Below, one piece after another: positions 1 through 31,287 of a stretch of DNA of 64,000 bases; within the stretch, counting starts at the first letter, position 1, and the number at the start of each line of letters is the position of its first letter. This DNA is from Bolinopsis microptera (lineage: Eukaryota; Ctenophora; Tentaculata; Lobata; Bolinopsidae), in NCBI RefSeq assembly GCF_026151205.1, contig NC_087076.1, forward strand, positions 4,673,902-4,737,901. The letters are read 5' to 3'. The position numbers were made by a program, and so were the translations under genes. The notes below the pieces were generated by a model. The model had not been told where the DNA came from. It made no database searches and saw only the letters and a program-made list of their open reading frames with translations.

Positions 1-962
1 ACTTATATACGAATATGTAACATAGTCAGTATCACTTGTTACGTTGCTCTCGGATTCGTGATCATGGCAGGATTATAGTTAACGTCATCCAGCCTTCATG
101 TCTGATGTGTTGCGACATCCGTTTGTTACAGTACGATCGGCCATGATTATGGACCGGCCTATTTGCATGTTTTCGAAATAATTGTTATCGATATTATACG
201 GTAATCATTGTAAACGAGATTACTCTCTGTTATTTCTGTTTTATTTTTAAGATATCAAAGCTGTTATGTTGGCAAAATAACATCAACACCCGCGATTTCT
301 TTCCAATTTCATAAGAATTCTAAGAATTTCGGTTGATAACCGAATATTTGTTGATAGCCAGTCGTTCTTTCAAAGAATGAGCCCTGGCTATCAACGAATA
401 TTACTTAGCCAAGATTTACAGCCGGGTAAGTCTTCAAATCCTTGCTAGTTTTTACCCCGCAGCAACATACGGTGATTTAGACTCTCAGATCGACTGAGCT
501 TTGTTTATTAAGTAAACTTAATTTTCTGCAGCTGTAAGCTGTTCTCCGCTGTTAGTCCACTGGTAGATTACTTCGTTAAATTTCTAATTAGTATTTCCGA
601 TCCCGCTATTAGTAGGTAATATTCAGCTGTACTTGTTAATACTGATCGTGAAATTTCACCCTTTCTGATCTCCTGTTTCATCTGAGTCTCACTCTAAGCA
701 GCTAAGAAATGACGTGTATAACAAGTCCCAAACCTCATGTAAAGTTTAGAGAGTGATAATGTTAGAAGGTATAGGGTGATCATAAGTTTGTATTGTATTT
801 GTATAGTTTTAGAATGTACATAAAATTCAATTAGGAATGTAGATAGTTCTGAAGCCTGAAAATATCTTGTATTTAGACATTTTAGTAGAACTAAAAGGCT
901 TCCTAGAGTAAAACATCAAGCCCCATATTTAATATTAGTTTCATCCCGTACGATCCACACAG
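1..962. other. Non-coding stretch, no gene seen
   Basis: No open reading frame with splice signals, no tRNA and no simple repeat of note was found. The stretch ends at the TTAA that flanks the element starting at 967. Confidence 0.4.
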
Positions 963-966
963 TTAA

Positions 967-3002
967 AGGACCAGTTAACTGAAAAAAAAGTTATCCTCAT
1001 ATTTTGACAGATTGTGACAAATAGCAAACTGAGCAACGAGTCGAAATTCCTAAATCTCTAACTGCTCTCTAACGCGTGTAATTAGCGTTTGTATTATTTT
1101 GGCGATGACGTCATAAAGTCCCTTGCGCGCACAGAGCAGCTCGTGAGACTGTATTTTACAGGTAAAAATGGACATAATACAATGTTTCTCCTCCAAATAA
1201 CTCGAAAAGTAAGTGTTTTAGGGTACATGTTGCTTCATAAGTTGTATATAAACATGGCCATTCTGCACAATTTGCACTCATTCAAAAATCTGTAGGGCCT
1301 TCATAGCCCAATTTACGAGATACCCATATTTTTGCATGATTTCTGGAACCGGAAATCAGTTTTTCGCCAATAACTGAAAAAGTAAGCACTTTAAGGCATC
1401 TGTTTCTTCGTAAGTCATATATTAATATGCTAATTGCGGTTCTTTTGCACCCTGTCTAAAGACTCTATCACGATCCTATCGAAAATGGGCTCAGCACCAC
1501 GCCCAAAATGGTTTTTGGCGAATTTCTCGAAAAGTAAGGATTTTAGGCCATGTGTTGCTCAATAACTCCTATATAAACTTGCATATGCGGCTTCGTTTAA
1601 GCCTATTTTGAAGTCTCCACGACCTTCAGAAGCAAAGGGTCGGTTACGTTATTGGGTCAATATCGGCGTGGTCAATATGTCTCCAACCGAAAATCCTTTA
1701 TTCGTACTTTTGGGAAGGTCTTTGCAAAATTTCGTGAGTATACGAAAATTTGCAGGTTCAATTCCATAAATGTCCATAAATGACTGGACTACACAAGTTT
1801 AGAGTTAACTTTAGAGAAACTCATAAATCATTATTATCTAAAATTATGCTGTCAGTGTCCATGATCAACCTATGGCTACAATGTTTTACGTGAAAATTGA
1901 AATGTAAAAATCAGGAGTAATATAAAAAGTGTATTTTTAGATTAAAGTGCTATCTCATAGTTTAAGAATTGTATAGATTAACGTTTGTCGTTTAGCCATC
2001 TAAGAATCGATCGTGCCGTAATATATATGGCCAACGAATAATAGGGTCTTGCAAATTCTATAGTTGTTGAGTGGGTCGATTGACTGAACACGTTTGCACT
2101 AATTGGTATTTAATTTTATGATCATACAAGTAGGACGATAACTAGGTAAGTCAAATTCAAAACACTCCACACACTGTACACTCCGATCAGTATTTAGTAG
2201 ACCGGGTATTTTTCGGTTCCCACGGCACCGTTCTGATAGGAGCTACTTCTACTAATGGTCCCATGGGAACGGCCGTAAAATAGCCAGACTTCTTGTCTCC
2301 TGTACTGTCTGGCACGTGTGGATTAAAGTAAGAGATTTCGCTATGCTAAAAATATAATTGCTCTCGGAACTATGTCTTTTACAGCGAACCATTCGACTGC
2401 TCGCATTCTTCCGAACAACTGTAATATTATATTACAGAGTTACACTCTGATCAGCTATATTTAATATATAGCACATTATTTTGTGTATTAGTTTCATGTA
2501 CTGGGGAAAAATAATCGGTACAGTCTCCCTTCGTTTGTAATGAAGCAATGAAAACAATCCAAAATTATCACATATGACATAACTTGTAATAGCAGAAACT
2601 TTCTAACCGTACATTCACCCGCCACTGTTCAAGAACTTATGTCACTGTTTAAAATCCTGACGTGAGCACTGTACATCCAATCAGCTATTCATATAGTTAG
2701 GGTGATAGCCAAAACTATAAGGATTTTGTAGAACTAGGGAAATAGTCATAACTCTAAAATTTGAGTGAGTTACACGTGTTTTATTGACGATGATAAACAT
2801 TTGTGCATTGTATTACGCTATGCAAGCGCGCACTGAGGGACTTTATGACGTCACGCGGCCACAGCTTATTATTGCAATAACACGCGTTACACGTACGCTA
2901 GAGAGTTAGTTCTTTCGGCGATACGATTCTTTACCAGTTTGTCACAGCTGATTTAAATCTTAGCCAAATTGGAGACTACAAATTTTTCAGTTAACTGGTC
3001 CT
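967..3002. mobile_element. TTAA-flanked 2.0 kb DNA element with long terminal inverted repeats, non-autonomous
   Basis: The left end AGGACCAGTTAACTG (967-981) is repeated inverted at the right end (2988-3002). Both ends abut TTAA (963-966 and 3003-3006), the target duplication typical of piggyBac-type elements. Interrupted similarity between the ends continues for about 170 bp: a GACGTCATAAAGTCCCT block near 1106-1122 has its reverse complement near 2834-2850, and ACGCGTG blocks also match. No transposase-sized reading frame lies inside, so it would depend on a transposase encoded elsewhere. Superfamily assignment rests only on the TTAA and the inverted ends. Confidence 0.7.
1201..1620. repeat. 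Degenerate tandem repeat of about 150-175 bp inside the TTAA element
   Basis: Three diverged units start at about 1201, 1374 and 1526. Each opens with a CTCGAAAAGTAAG-like motif. About 25 nt later comes a TTGCTTCATAAG-like motif, then a TATATAAACATG-like motif and a CACC/CACTC-like segment. Spacing is about 173 and 152 bp. Internal tandem repeats are common in non-autonomous transposons. Confidence 0.55.
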
Positions 3003-3006
3003 TTAA

Positions 3007-5549
3007 CGAATATTTGAGTTGGTCAAAATTCGATATGTTAATTGTGTAGGTATGTAGGACGTGATGAAAATGCGGCACTTTACTGCCCACCTCAATCCGA
3101 CTGACCAGGCAAACTGGGCTACAAGTATGAACTTCTAATAAAAATAGCAAGCCGAATCGCCAAGTGCCAATGGCAATGATCCTAGAGCCAGGCTTTATAT
3201 CAACATGTAGCTTTCATGTTACTAAAAAATCTTGGCTACACTAAGTAGCGAATAGCGATGTGGCAGCCGGCAGGAATGCAAGTTCCAGTAACACTACAGT
3301 GAGTTGCCGCCCGACTATGAGCAAGTTACTCAACTGAACGACCAAAATGTGTCACTTTTAATTGCATTACAGTGATGATGGATAGAATCTCATGTGCTTT
3401 ACGCGAACTCAGTGCGCGCACTTTTGTAGTTGCTAATCTCCTAAATATCCTGCTCTCTCTCTCTCTCTCTCTCTCTCTCCCTGCCATTACCTATCATCTC
3501 ATATAACCTCTGTTTCTCGTTCTACTTAGCACTTTGATAAAGTCACGTACCAGGCCGGTCAATATCTGAATATATTGTCAGTATTGTGAAATGGGGTGAC
3601 TCGTTCTGATAATGTTAATTTTGCTTATCAGTTTTCTGTTTCCTCTCCCAACCAACTTTAGAGCCCGAACTGAACGTCATGGTCAACTCTGAAGTGCTAA
3701 TTTATAGACATCAGCTCACAAATTGGCACTTTTTATTCGTTCCCAGCTGTAGCAAGTTCTATCACTGTCAATGGGTTTGCACTCAATTAGATAGTATTAG
3801 TAGATACTACTACTACTATACCAACTACAGATTACTTTAACAGTTAAGCTGAACTCCGTGATAACATAATCCTGATTTAGACTCAGCCAGGGTGCCCTGT
3901 CAACATTTAAACATTAAATATGCTACCAAACACCCATGTGAATAATGCAGTGCGATAGTCACGAAGTCGTTTAGTTAATAAAATCAACTCAAATAAGGTA
4001 ATGTGTTATACGCATAATATGTTATACAGGCGGGAAGATTCCTGTCTTTCCGTTTAGATGTTAATAAAGCTGGACACAGTTACTAGCGGCAAACCTGTTA
4101 TTTTGCCACATATAATAACGTATATAATAAACAGTAACAGTATAGTGATACTTCACTTAGTTTGTGTTTAAATATATCCTGTATTATATTTGTATGGGTT
4201 AGTTTTGTTGCTTTTTTGCAGCCGTGCCCCGTTTGTTTAACCTTTGTCTGTGTCAGAAAAGAAACAGTAGTCGGGGGATTACAATGTGAGACTGTTAATT
4301 TTATTTTAATTTGTTCTTTTTTATAAAGCTTCGTTTGTTAAACTTACAGGCAATGCTTTCGACAGAAAACTATGAGTTTGGCTGTTAACATGATCCCCTG
4401 AGTTTTCATAAATTGGGCGTGATAATTATAAAGGTGTTACATGTTAGGAACTCCGTCATGCGAATCTATATTTATCTAACATAGCCGGGTTATGGTCTTC
4501 AAAACTCATCGCTTGATTCACTACCCTGGGCGGGTAGTAACTTCTTGCTAGTACCTTCTCTTTTTCAAACACATGCAGAATAGTATGCACTTTTAGTTTT
4601 TGAACGTTTTGACTTTAAAACTGAGTTTAATTTGGGAAATTCATATGGTTAACACAGGTGAAAAGCTGATTCTGTTAATTTTTGGTTCTTGACTAATTGA
4701 ATCTATCATTCAATCAAGCAAGTTTAAACATCTCCGTTAAAGCTGGTGCATTCCTCGGTATTATATTTAAACAAGCTAGCACCATGCAAATTAAACAAAC
4801 CCATTGAAATATAATTCCTTAATTCTGCGGAGCTGAAACCAAAGAACCGGCTCTCTGGCCGTCTCAGAACGAGCAGGTTCCGCGTGTAGAGTGGGTATAT
4901 GCGGGTCAGGTAGGAGGTTTCTGCACATCTCCAAACATCAACACATTTCAGGAAGCTATTGTAGACTACATTCTCAGTGGTGGAGGATATTTCGAGTCTG
5001 GCTTGATTTGACCGTGCTTTTTTGTTGTTTAGAGTTTTGTTAGGCCGGATTTTGTTTTATACTTTTAGCGTTCTGTAAAACTCTGATTTGTAGGGGGCCT
5101 TTTGGGGAAATAATAACCCTGGTACATGATGGTAACCGGTAAATTTTACTGTTTATTTACACTGAATTATTAAGTAAATAAGGACTTTCAGGGGATCTGA
5201 GAAATGCCCGAAATACTTTTTTTCTGTACATAGTAATTTGTAGCTGTTGGAGTTAGGTTTTTAGTAGACTGTCGACACCATCAGAAATGAATTGAATTTA
5301 GGTCAGATGGTGTCGACAACCAACTAAAAAACATTTAGTGCTAGTGTTGACTGAAACGCTGTACGATACTCTCACAGCGTTTAACCCAACTTGATTTAGC
5401 TTGTCAGGGTTACATTTTTTTAAATTAATATTTTTACGATTATACTTTTTAAGGTTTTGAAGTTTTGAAGATTCTACAATTACTTTACATGAAATATATT
5501 TGGGTGATGAATTATTAAATTTGGTCTCACTTAAACCACTTTGAGAAAT
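3007..5549. other. Gene-free stretch with a short (CT)n run
   Basis: No supportable gene. It contains a (CT)n microsatellite at 3453-3479 and otherwise A+T-rich sequence without recognisable exons. Confidence 0.4.
5256..5332. repeat. Hairpin with 27-bp stem
   Basis: The left arm (5256-5282), ending CTGTCGACACCATC, pairs with the right arm (5306-5332), starting GATGGTGTCGACA, with about three mismatches and a 23-nt loop. It resembles a small fold-back element; no target duplication is obvious. Confidence 0.6.
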
Positions 5550-5618
5550 ATCCTGAAATTAGTGCTACTTGAAACACAAGGAAAAATCTTTAAAAGTTAT
5601 TCCAGCAGCAAGATATCG

Positions 5619-5693
5619 ATGACTGACGTACTAGAGCTGGAGGTTGAGGACCTGGATGATGAAGAATGTGGTACTTATAACAAATTAGAGTAA
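5619..5693 (+). pseudogene. Diverged copy of the acidic first exon found at 6865
   Basis: A 25-codon reading frame starts MTDVLELEVEDLDDEE and soon meets a stop. It and the ~65 nt upstream (from about 5555, containing AACACAAGGAAA and TCTTTAAAAGT) match the sequence leading into the start codon at 6865, whose product begins MADVQELEVEEIDLDDED. No family is recognised. It may be a decayed duplicate or an alternative first exon that would need a donor upstream of its stop; GTGGTACTT at 5668 is a weak candidate. Confidence 0.4.
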
Positions 5694-6864
5694 TAATAGC
5701 ATGGTTTTGAGTGCACGATCAAATAAAATACCGATAACAATTTGAACTTGTTGACCAAGAAGTAATTGATTGATTGATTGTTAATTGGAATATGAGCTTG
5801 AGTAAGATGTGATGTGAGTATGGATTGGTTCTGAGTTGTGACGATTGAATAAATGATGAGAGTGACATGACTAAATTGTAAGCAAGTAAGTAAGAACAGA
5901 CACAAGGGGGAAGTCAGGGTCGATAGTTGGTTTACCACATATGAGCTCATGGTATGAGGTATTGTGAGGGGGTAGTAAATAAGAATCTGTGGTCTAGCAT
6001 GAAGACACGATATTAAGATGGGTGTGCTTAGAAGTGTGTAAGAATGCTTGCCAAGAGGAATGTCATGAAATATTTGTGTCGAAGGAACATTTAAGATCCA
6101 GTGACAAAGAGGAGAAACGTAACATAAACTTAACCGAGTGGTGCTGAATGATAATACCTAACATCCAAGTCGCCGGAAACATAAAGTTACGATAACGTAC
6201 GATGTAACGCAGACTCAGAGCATGTAACATTTTGGTAACATTCACTATCCTGCTGTAACTGCTGGTTCACCCGCACAGTGCACACAGCATACAGCATACA
6301 GCAGTAACAACGGGATATGGTGATGGAGGACCAAAACGTCTTATTATCTATGCATGAGCTAATAAAGCTGGTGTGATAATGGATTGAATTGAGAAAGAAT
6401 GTGAATTAATATTATAAACGATCGAAATAGTCAATTGAAAGTGAGCTTGTGAATACTGGACATGATATAAAGTGACCAATGATTGAAGACTGAAGTGCTT
6501 ATGAACTTTGAAGTGTTGTGATATTATTATTGCTTATTAATAAATCTGATCACTAGAGGGGATTTGAATCATATTTTTCTGACACATGACTGATTCCATT
6601 GTCACATGTCAAAACAAATATGGTGCATCTCTCCACCAGTATCCATATTTTGAACAAATGATAATTGATTATAGTGAATAAGAATGGCATGGTGAGTGAA
6701 TTGTTATAATGAACATGTAATGTTGATTATGTTATGTTCATATATTATGTACATATTATGTATAATGTATGTGTGTTATGTATGTGTACTGTGTAGATCC
6801 TAATATTAGTGTTACTTAAAAACACAAGGAAATATCTTTAAAAGTAACCCGTGCAGCAAGTAAG

Positions 6865-6969
6865 ATGGCTGACGTACAAGAACTAGAGGTTGAGGAGATA
6901 GATCTGGACGATGAAGACTTCAGTTGTGAGGTACACGATGATGACGAGCCAGAAACAGCCGAATCAGAG
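6865..6969 (+). CDS. Probable first coding exon of an unrecognised acidic protein (partial)
   Basis: The exon runs from ATG for 35 codons to a good donor (GAG|gtaagaaat). The product starts MADVQELEVEEIDLDDEDF and continues with many Asp and Glu; I recognise no family. Downstream, a second open stretch (about 7681-7848, read W-D-S-D-Y-C onwards, with RPLPDPEDVTILPSHRHR in the middle) looks protein-like. However, no acceptor joins it in phase to this exon, so the model is incomplete. The intervening intron contains the fold-back repeat at 7137-7650. The same exon start is duplicated 1.25 kb upstream. Confidence 0.4.
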
Positions 6970-7136
6970 GTAAGAAATATTTTAGTAGTAATGATAATTT
7001 TTAACCGTTAATCGGGTTTTACTTTTTATCACTTCATTTCAAATTTTTAAAGATTTTATTATTTGTGATCATTTTTAAATGTGGCCTGATTTCGTTTTCA
7101 ATTCGGTATCGGAATGGTTTATTCTGTTTGAACATA

Positions 7137-7650
7137 ATTTGACCAAAACCCATAATTGGGTAGAGTGGACCGCTGCCAGTGTCTCTCTTTCCCAAACAAA
7201 AGTAAATGATATTAATTTGAATTACCGTCTGCAAATGCAAAATGATACCGAGAATGAAATCGGTCGCTTGCTTTTCCTATTCATTCACGGCTTACGAATT
7301 GTATAAATAAGTTTCGATTAATTGCATCAATCACATGCTGTAAAAATCTATTTTGGTTGCTTTCGGGTCGATACCTAGTATTTCGGGATAATATAAGGGC
7401 GGTATAGTTAGTGTCCAATTAGCTGATGTTTATTGAATCGTTATTGCCGAGTACAGCTGCCTTCGGATAGTTTCTCTTAATCTATTACAATTGTAATTGT
7501 AAATGAATGGGAAAAGCGAGCGACCGATTTCATTCTCGGTATCATTTTGCATTTGCAGACGGTAATTCAAATTAATATCATTTACTTTTGTTTGGGAAAG
7601 AGAGACACTGGCAGCGGTCCACTCTACCCAATTATGGGTTTTGGTCAAAT
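7137..7650. repeat. Fold-back repeat with 149-bp arms
   Basis: The arms at 7137-7285 and 7502-7650 are inverted copies with few mismatches, separated by about 216 bp. Each arm carries the same uninterrupted reading frame, containing TKTHNWVEWTAASVSL, on opposite strands. Both frames are probably just copies of one sequence rather than genes. It sits in the intron after the exon at 6865. Confidence 0.75.
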
Positions 7651-7851
7651 ATCATCTCTTTTTGATTAATGTCAGGGTAATGGGACTCCGACTACTGCGG
7701 AAATACCTTAGTATTGCTGTATAACTACTACAGAAGTAATCCCGATAACACTCGACCTCTGCCTGATCCAGAGGATGTCACCATTTTACCTTCACACAGA
7801 CATCGAATGCTGTATGAAGATGACGATCAGACCTCGTTAATGTCAGGGTAC

Positions 7852-9291
7852 TTTACAAAGTCGAAATATAAAGTGATAACTTCATTAAATAATAAGGAGG
7901 TAATTTCAACGATTTCGAAATTTTACCTTTGAAAACATTTCCTTGTGTTTAGATAAGCATATCTGTCGATCACTGACTGAATATGCCACTATATACTCAT
8001 TTAAATTGGCATTAAATTCAAATATAATGCCATTGAACTGTCGTGGGAAAGCAGAATCTAATCGACATCACGAATGAGCAAAATTCTCACCTTTCGCACG
8101 TGCAAACTTTGAGCGGACGTTGCGTGCACATTAAATATTGGATCGGGCCGTAAATTTTTGCATATTAGTATTTTATATATAGTTTGATGGACATACAAAG
8201 TTTCAAAAGATTTCAATGAGAACTTACATTACAGCGGGACTCCAAAGTTGATAAAAATCGTGAAAATAACAATTTTCAGTGATTTTAGCAATTTTCAATC
8301 AATTTGGGCGTGTCCCCACGTGTGCAACTTTTCAATTTTCAACTTTTAAATTAGCCTATTGCACAATATAGACCTATAAAAAGCAGAACTGAGCTCCACA
8401 ACCTAGCGGTGGCCCAACACCAGAGAATACCAAATCACTAAATATCGTGTAAATATTTTGCGCAAATTTCTTAAAAACCTCCACATTACCACATAACTAT
8501 TTATTAATCCTGTCATTTTTGACATTGAATTAGAATGTTTTGAACTTAAAATATGCCTGTTGAACTACTTTCGGTGAGTCTTAATGCCTGAAAAACAGTA
8601 AAGGGGTATAATAGTTATAGTATAGGAGGTTAATAGTATAGTGTAAGTGAGTATAATGGCGGCGGTCGTGCTTGCCAGCACTGTGACATTATTTTGTTAT
8701 TTTGTCAAAAGTATACGTATATTGGTTTCCTCAACCCAATTATAAATATTTCCCGGAAGGGGGAGTACCAGTTTGCTCATAGTAACCTAACGTTACTCAC
8801 AGTGAGATAACCGCTATGTCCGTACATTCTTTGCTACATTGTAGTTGTTTATATTTAAAAAGATGTCGCTACTTTGTGAATCTTTGTTTGTTGTAGCAAA
8901 TTAGTTGCCCGACAATAGCTGATCTTAGCTGCTCCGCTATCCATTTAAGCACTAAAGCAGCATTTAAATATTTTACACCCGATTTTTATGGATCTTAGAA
9001 AATTTAAAGTTAGTATTTAATAAATGGTGATCTGGAATCAAAAAAGTGATTTGTTTCGTGTTATTCCGTATTCTGTATTGTTCATTCCGTTATTAATATA
9101 TATATTATGGAGTGCAGCTATATTTGGCACATCGTTTTTCACTCAAGCCCAAAATACATTGTTGTACATTGTGTATTTGTACTCAAACAGAGGCTAGCAG
9201 ATCAAAGAACTCTTTTAAGCTATCGCCGACGATAAAGTGTGAAAGTGTAACATAACTTGCAACAGTTTGCCATAGAATTATCGAAGTTTAA
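7852..9291. other. No gene seen
   Basis: A+T-rich sequence with no recognisable exon, RNA gene or repeat. A 122-nt open stretch from an ATG at 9292 to a GT at 9414 follows; it is discussed under the LIM gene. Confidence 0.35.
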
Positions 9292-9548
9292 ATGACAGCG
9301 GCTCAGTTCCTAATAGGCTGTGACTCCCCTGCTGCTGTTGTGCGACCTCAAACTCATATCCAGCTGTATCAGAGGCTTAGAGAAAGTTCTCAAGCTGGAG
9401 AAAGTTCTCAAGCGTATGTGATCATGTTGTTTTAGCAAGAGTACGTGACTTCAACGAGTTTCTCTCCTGCTGACTGCTGAGATCCCAGCACTACAAAGCA
9501 GCGCCAGTCACTAAAACACTCACTAACTCCTCCACCTCACAGGTCGAT

Positions 9549-11277
9549 ATGTGTGGTATGTGCGAAGCTATCATTGACGGCCAGTACCTCACCGCTTTGG
9601 ACAACAAGTTTCACCCTGAGTGCTTCGTGTGCGTCAACTGCAAGAACAAGGTCGCGCCTGGACAAGACTTCTTCGAAAGGTACAGACTAGGGTTTCCTTT
9701 AATCTTCAGTTACATAATCCACTATTCATCTGCACCATTTTAAACTGAGTTTGAAAGAATGAAAAGCCGTTTTGAAAAAACACTCAAATTTGTATACTAG
9801 GTATTTTTCGGGGCATGATTAATGATTATCTAAAGCAATACAAATATGCTCTACACATACAATCATGAATCAGTATATCTGTAATAGGATCATTTACTAC
9901 ACATCACTTATATTATAACCAGTAATGCACCTCGTGTCCTGTGCCGGCCACTTAACAGCTGTAGCTGCTAGAATGTTAACCATCAGATTCTCAGTCTGTC
10001 AGGTCAATATTTTGTGAGAATATTAAAAGATTTAGAGGATGGTCGCCCGTCTGGGGACTAATGATGTTACTAACCGCCATTACGGCATCTTTTTATAATG
10101 TTGTGGAGGTAATCCAGGACAACTGGCGAGGAAAACCTTATTTTTCTTTTAAAATATAACGACTCTGGTCGAAATTACTGTGACAAAATAACGTCAACTC
10201 TCCGCCAGTCAGCTCCGTCATTCTTCATAATATCTGAGCAACACCCCTAAGACCCTGTAAGTGTAATTCACCTTCAAGAAGCCCACCTATACGACAACAA
10301 TAACACCTTTATGAAAATACCATCTTGATAATTAGTTCCATAAGTTAGAGAATTATACAGCGTACAGTCTGTAAATATAATTACTGGATGTTTGTAAACA
10401 AAATCACCAACTAACACTAACTCGCACAATTATAAGAACACCTTTGCAATTAGTTCTATAAGACCATACACTAAATTTGCTGGATGTCATTACTTATTAA
10501 CCGTTATGACAAGCGCTAAGTCATACATTCCTATCATTGCATTGTACAGCCAGAGGACACATGTGATCCATATTGGTATTTTTATAAAATATAAGAAGAT
10601 GGAGTACATAATACGGTTTCTAAACGATCTAAACATCATACATCAGCAAGCAGGCCTCTAAATATCATACATCAGCAAGCTGGCCTCTTAATCTTGAGCT
10701 TTCAGTGCAGTTATGATAATAACTCTCTTGCAATTTAAGGCTTCTTGCGGCTGCACTATAGTTCTGGAGGTGTCCAGGCACGTGTCAAGTGACAAACATG
10801 ACTACAGACTACAGACCAACTATTAACACTAAATCGTACAGGAACGAAAAGCCACTGTGTGTAGATTGCCACTATCTGCTGTACGGCTACAAGTGTAAAG
10901 TGTGTAAGGAGTTCATCAAGGGACAACGACTCTGCTGGGGAGACGATGCTTTCCATTTCCAGGTGAGCAGTTGGACAATTTGTCACAATAATAATAATTT
11001 TTCACATACTTTGTTACATAGTATGTGTTCGTTTAAAAGGTATATTTAATATTGAATTTGCGTCTGAGACTTATTGATTCCAATTATCACTAAGAGCTGT
11101 CAATACTTAGTTTTTCTTGTTCTTAGCCAGGCCGACACATGAAACTGGTAAACACCGGAAACTGATACAGTAATATTTCAGTGCGTGAAATGTACCGGGT
11201 GCGCCAAGACCCTGTGCGAAACAGACGACCTGAAGGTGGTCAACAAGAAGGACTTCATCCATGTAAAGTGCTGTTAG
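9549..11277 (+). CDS. Small two-LIM-domain protein
   Basis: Three exons: 9549-9679, 10842-10962 and 11182-11277, with all junctions GT-AG and in phase, encode 115 aa. LIM1 has CGMC, HPEC, CVNC and CVDC as zinc ligands and is split by intron 1. LIM2 has CKVC, HFQC, CTGC and a terminal HVKC just before the stop, and is split by intron 2. LIM domains are double zinc fingers that bind partner proteins, typically at actin structures or in nuclear complexes. Nothing but the two fingers is present, so it resembles LIM-only proteins. The start is the ATG six bases after an acceptor (cacag at 9538-9542), implying an upstream untranslated or coding exon. A candidate exon at 9292-9413 ends out of phase with this frame and is not joined. 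The NEK4-like gene converges on it from the right. Confidence 0.85.
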
Positions 11278-11586
11278 GAACTAACTTTGTAGTGAGGTGG
11301 AGACAAGGTTTACACGATAGATCGTGAACAATAAGAACACGGTAGATCGTGTCGAGTGTGAATGCGGTGGACTGTGTACTGTGTTGGTTTTGTGTGGTAT
11401 TTTTTTGCTATGACGTTGCCAAAAAATGTATAGGCTCCCAAAAATTTTTATTTATTTTGACGGAAGTTGATGGAAAAATTTCGAGGTTTAAATGTATGGA
11501 TTTCGTTACAATATGAACAATGATGATTTATTATAAATTTGTACATTTTTTTTTCATTTCTTTACAAGTCTTATAATTTCCAAGGA

Positions 11587-11592
11587 AATAAA
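11587..11592 (+). terminator. AATAAA polyadenylation signal of the LIM gene
   Basis: An AATAAA hexamer lies 310 nt after the LIM stop codon, with a second one about 40 nt further on. Position and sequence fit a 3' end signal. Confidence 0.4.
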
Positions 11593-12061
11593 TGGCTGTA
11601 TCATTGTCTTCTGTATAATGACCCTTCCGAAATAAATTTATTTCTGCTGTATGTAAATCACTACAACTGAAATTTAACTCCTTCATAAGAAATACAATCA
11701 GATGATGGTAATTTATTAAAATATGAAATATTACAATTGTCCATTTGAGACATAATTATATCATATAATTATATTATATTATCTCCATTTGAGATTAACC
11801 ACGTTCTAGTGAAACGTCGACTAATCGAACGATAAGTTATCTTGTCAATTAAAATGAATATATTCAGCTTAACGAGCTTAAAACCCCACCTCATAAATTA
11901 ATAACATGCAATTTCTGCCCTTGAAATTGTCACCAACAAAACTGCAAAACATCCCAATTAACATCAAAAATCTCTTTCAAAACAGTTAACATACGTACTC
12001 CTCCTCTATGCATAGCATAGTTCAACCGATTTTAAAAAGCTATTATAACTATATTGGAAAA

Positions 12062-30129
<18,068 letters not shown>

Positions 30130-31258
30130 TCTTTGACAAGTAGTGTTGTTTGCTACTATAACATCATGTTCAGCTATTCCTTCATTATGTTGAAAGGTTA
30201 ACTCGAATGAATGATAAAATGAATACAAATTTGTAAAGACTAAATCAATATAATATTACGGCCTAATACTTGCACAAAAAACGCAACTGAGTATGGAGAA
30301 TTAAACAAATGGTTATTGATTTCTACTGATGTGAAGAAGGTTTGTACTAGCTAGCAGTAGAAGTATGTCACTCTTTTTTTATAAAATAACTGTAATGGCA
30401 GCAGATGTAGTTTCCACATTGTTGAAAAGTATGATTCCTTTTAGCTGAGATAGAGTTGACCCAAACCATCACCCAGCAAGATACAGTATGTAAGACCTCC
30501 CACAGTACCACTCCATCATTGAAACATTGATCAAAATTGCCTGGAGCAGTACGGATCGAAAGAAAAAACAGTACTTAACAGAGAATAGATCTAGGTTGAA
30601 ATCAGAAGACTGGCTGCCAACTAGATATTGTATAGTCAATTATCCTTATTGTTTCTCCAAATAAAATTGATGTACTGCCTGACATTGATGTGAGTCCAGT
30701 ATCATAAGGAGTAAGATTCTTCCTAAGTAGTCTAATCTTTAAAACATCATTGCTATCAACACAAAACAGTCTCACCTTGCGCATCTAATGTACTATTTGA
30801 GAACCAAACGTTTTGTGCATTACATAACAAATTTAAAATAAAGGAAATGTGAATTCAAAAACCAAATACTATAAAACATGGATAATAGGTTATAAAATGA
30901 AATAAGAATCAAAGTACAAAACATCTCATACCCAACTGGTGATTAATCAAACAGAATTATACTATAATTTAAGAGTCCATACAAACTCTCTCATACATTT
31001 AGTAACTGTTAAAGATGGAATGAGCTGGAAAGCTATGAACTTCGTTCGTTTATTCCAGCTTTTACGGTCTGCTCATAAGCAAAATAGAAATTGTGATTTG
31101 GGCTTAGTCAGGAGGGACCCTGCCAAGAGATCTTGGATCTTCTATAGTAAGGATCCTTTATAGTAAGGATCATACCCTTCAGTTAACAATCGGTGATTTA
31201 CGAATATCTTGTACACTGAAAGATTACCAAGGGACTGAAGTCATACCCGGGATCAAAT
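30130..31258. other. Upstream region of the NEK4-like gene
   Basis: No independent gene seen. The promoter and any 5' untranslated exon of the NEK4-like gene should lie here. On the minus strand, a possible donor (GCAAG|gtgaga near 30775) could end an untranslated exon. I cannot define a transcription start. Confidence 0.3.
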
Positions 31259-31287
31259 TAAATCCACTGGGTTAATATAAAAGGATT

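Noticed and set aside
9292-9413. Open stretch from ATG to a GT donor before the LIM exons
   Set aside because: It would be 40 codons plus 2 nt, out of phase with the acceptor at 9541-9542; kept out of the LIM model, though it may be a leader exon.
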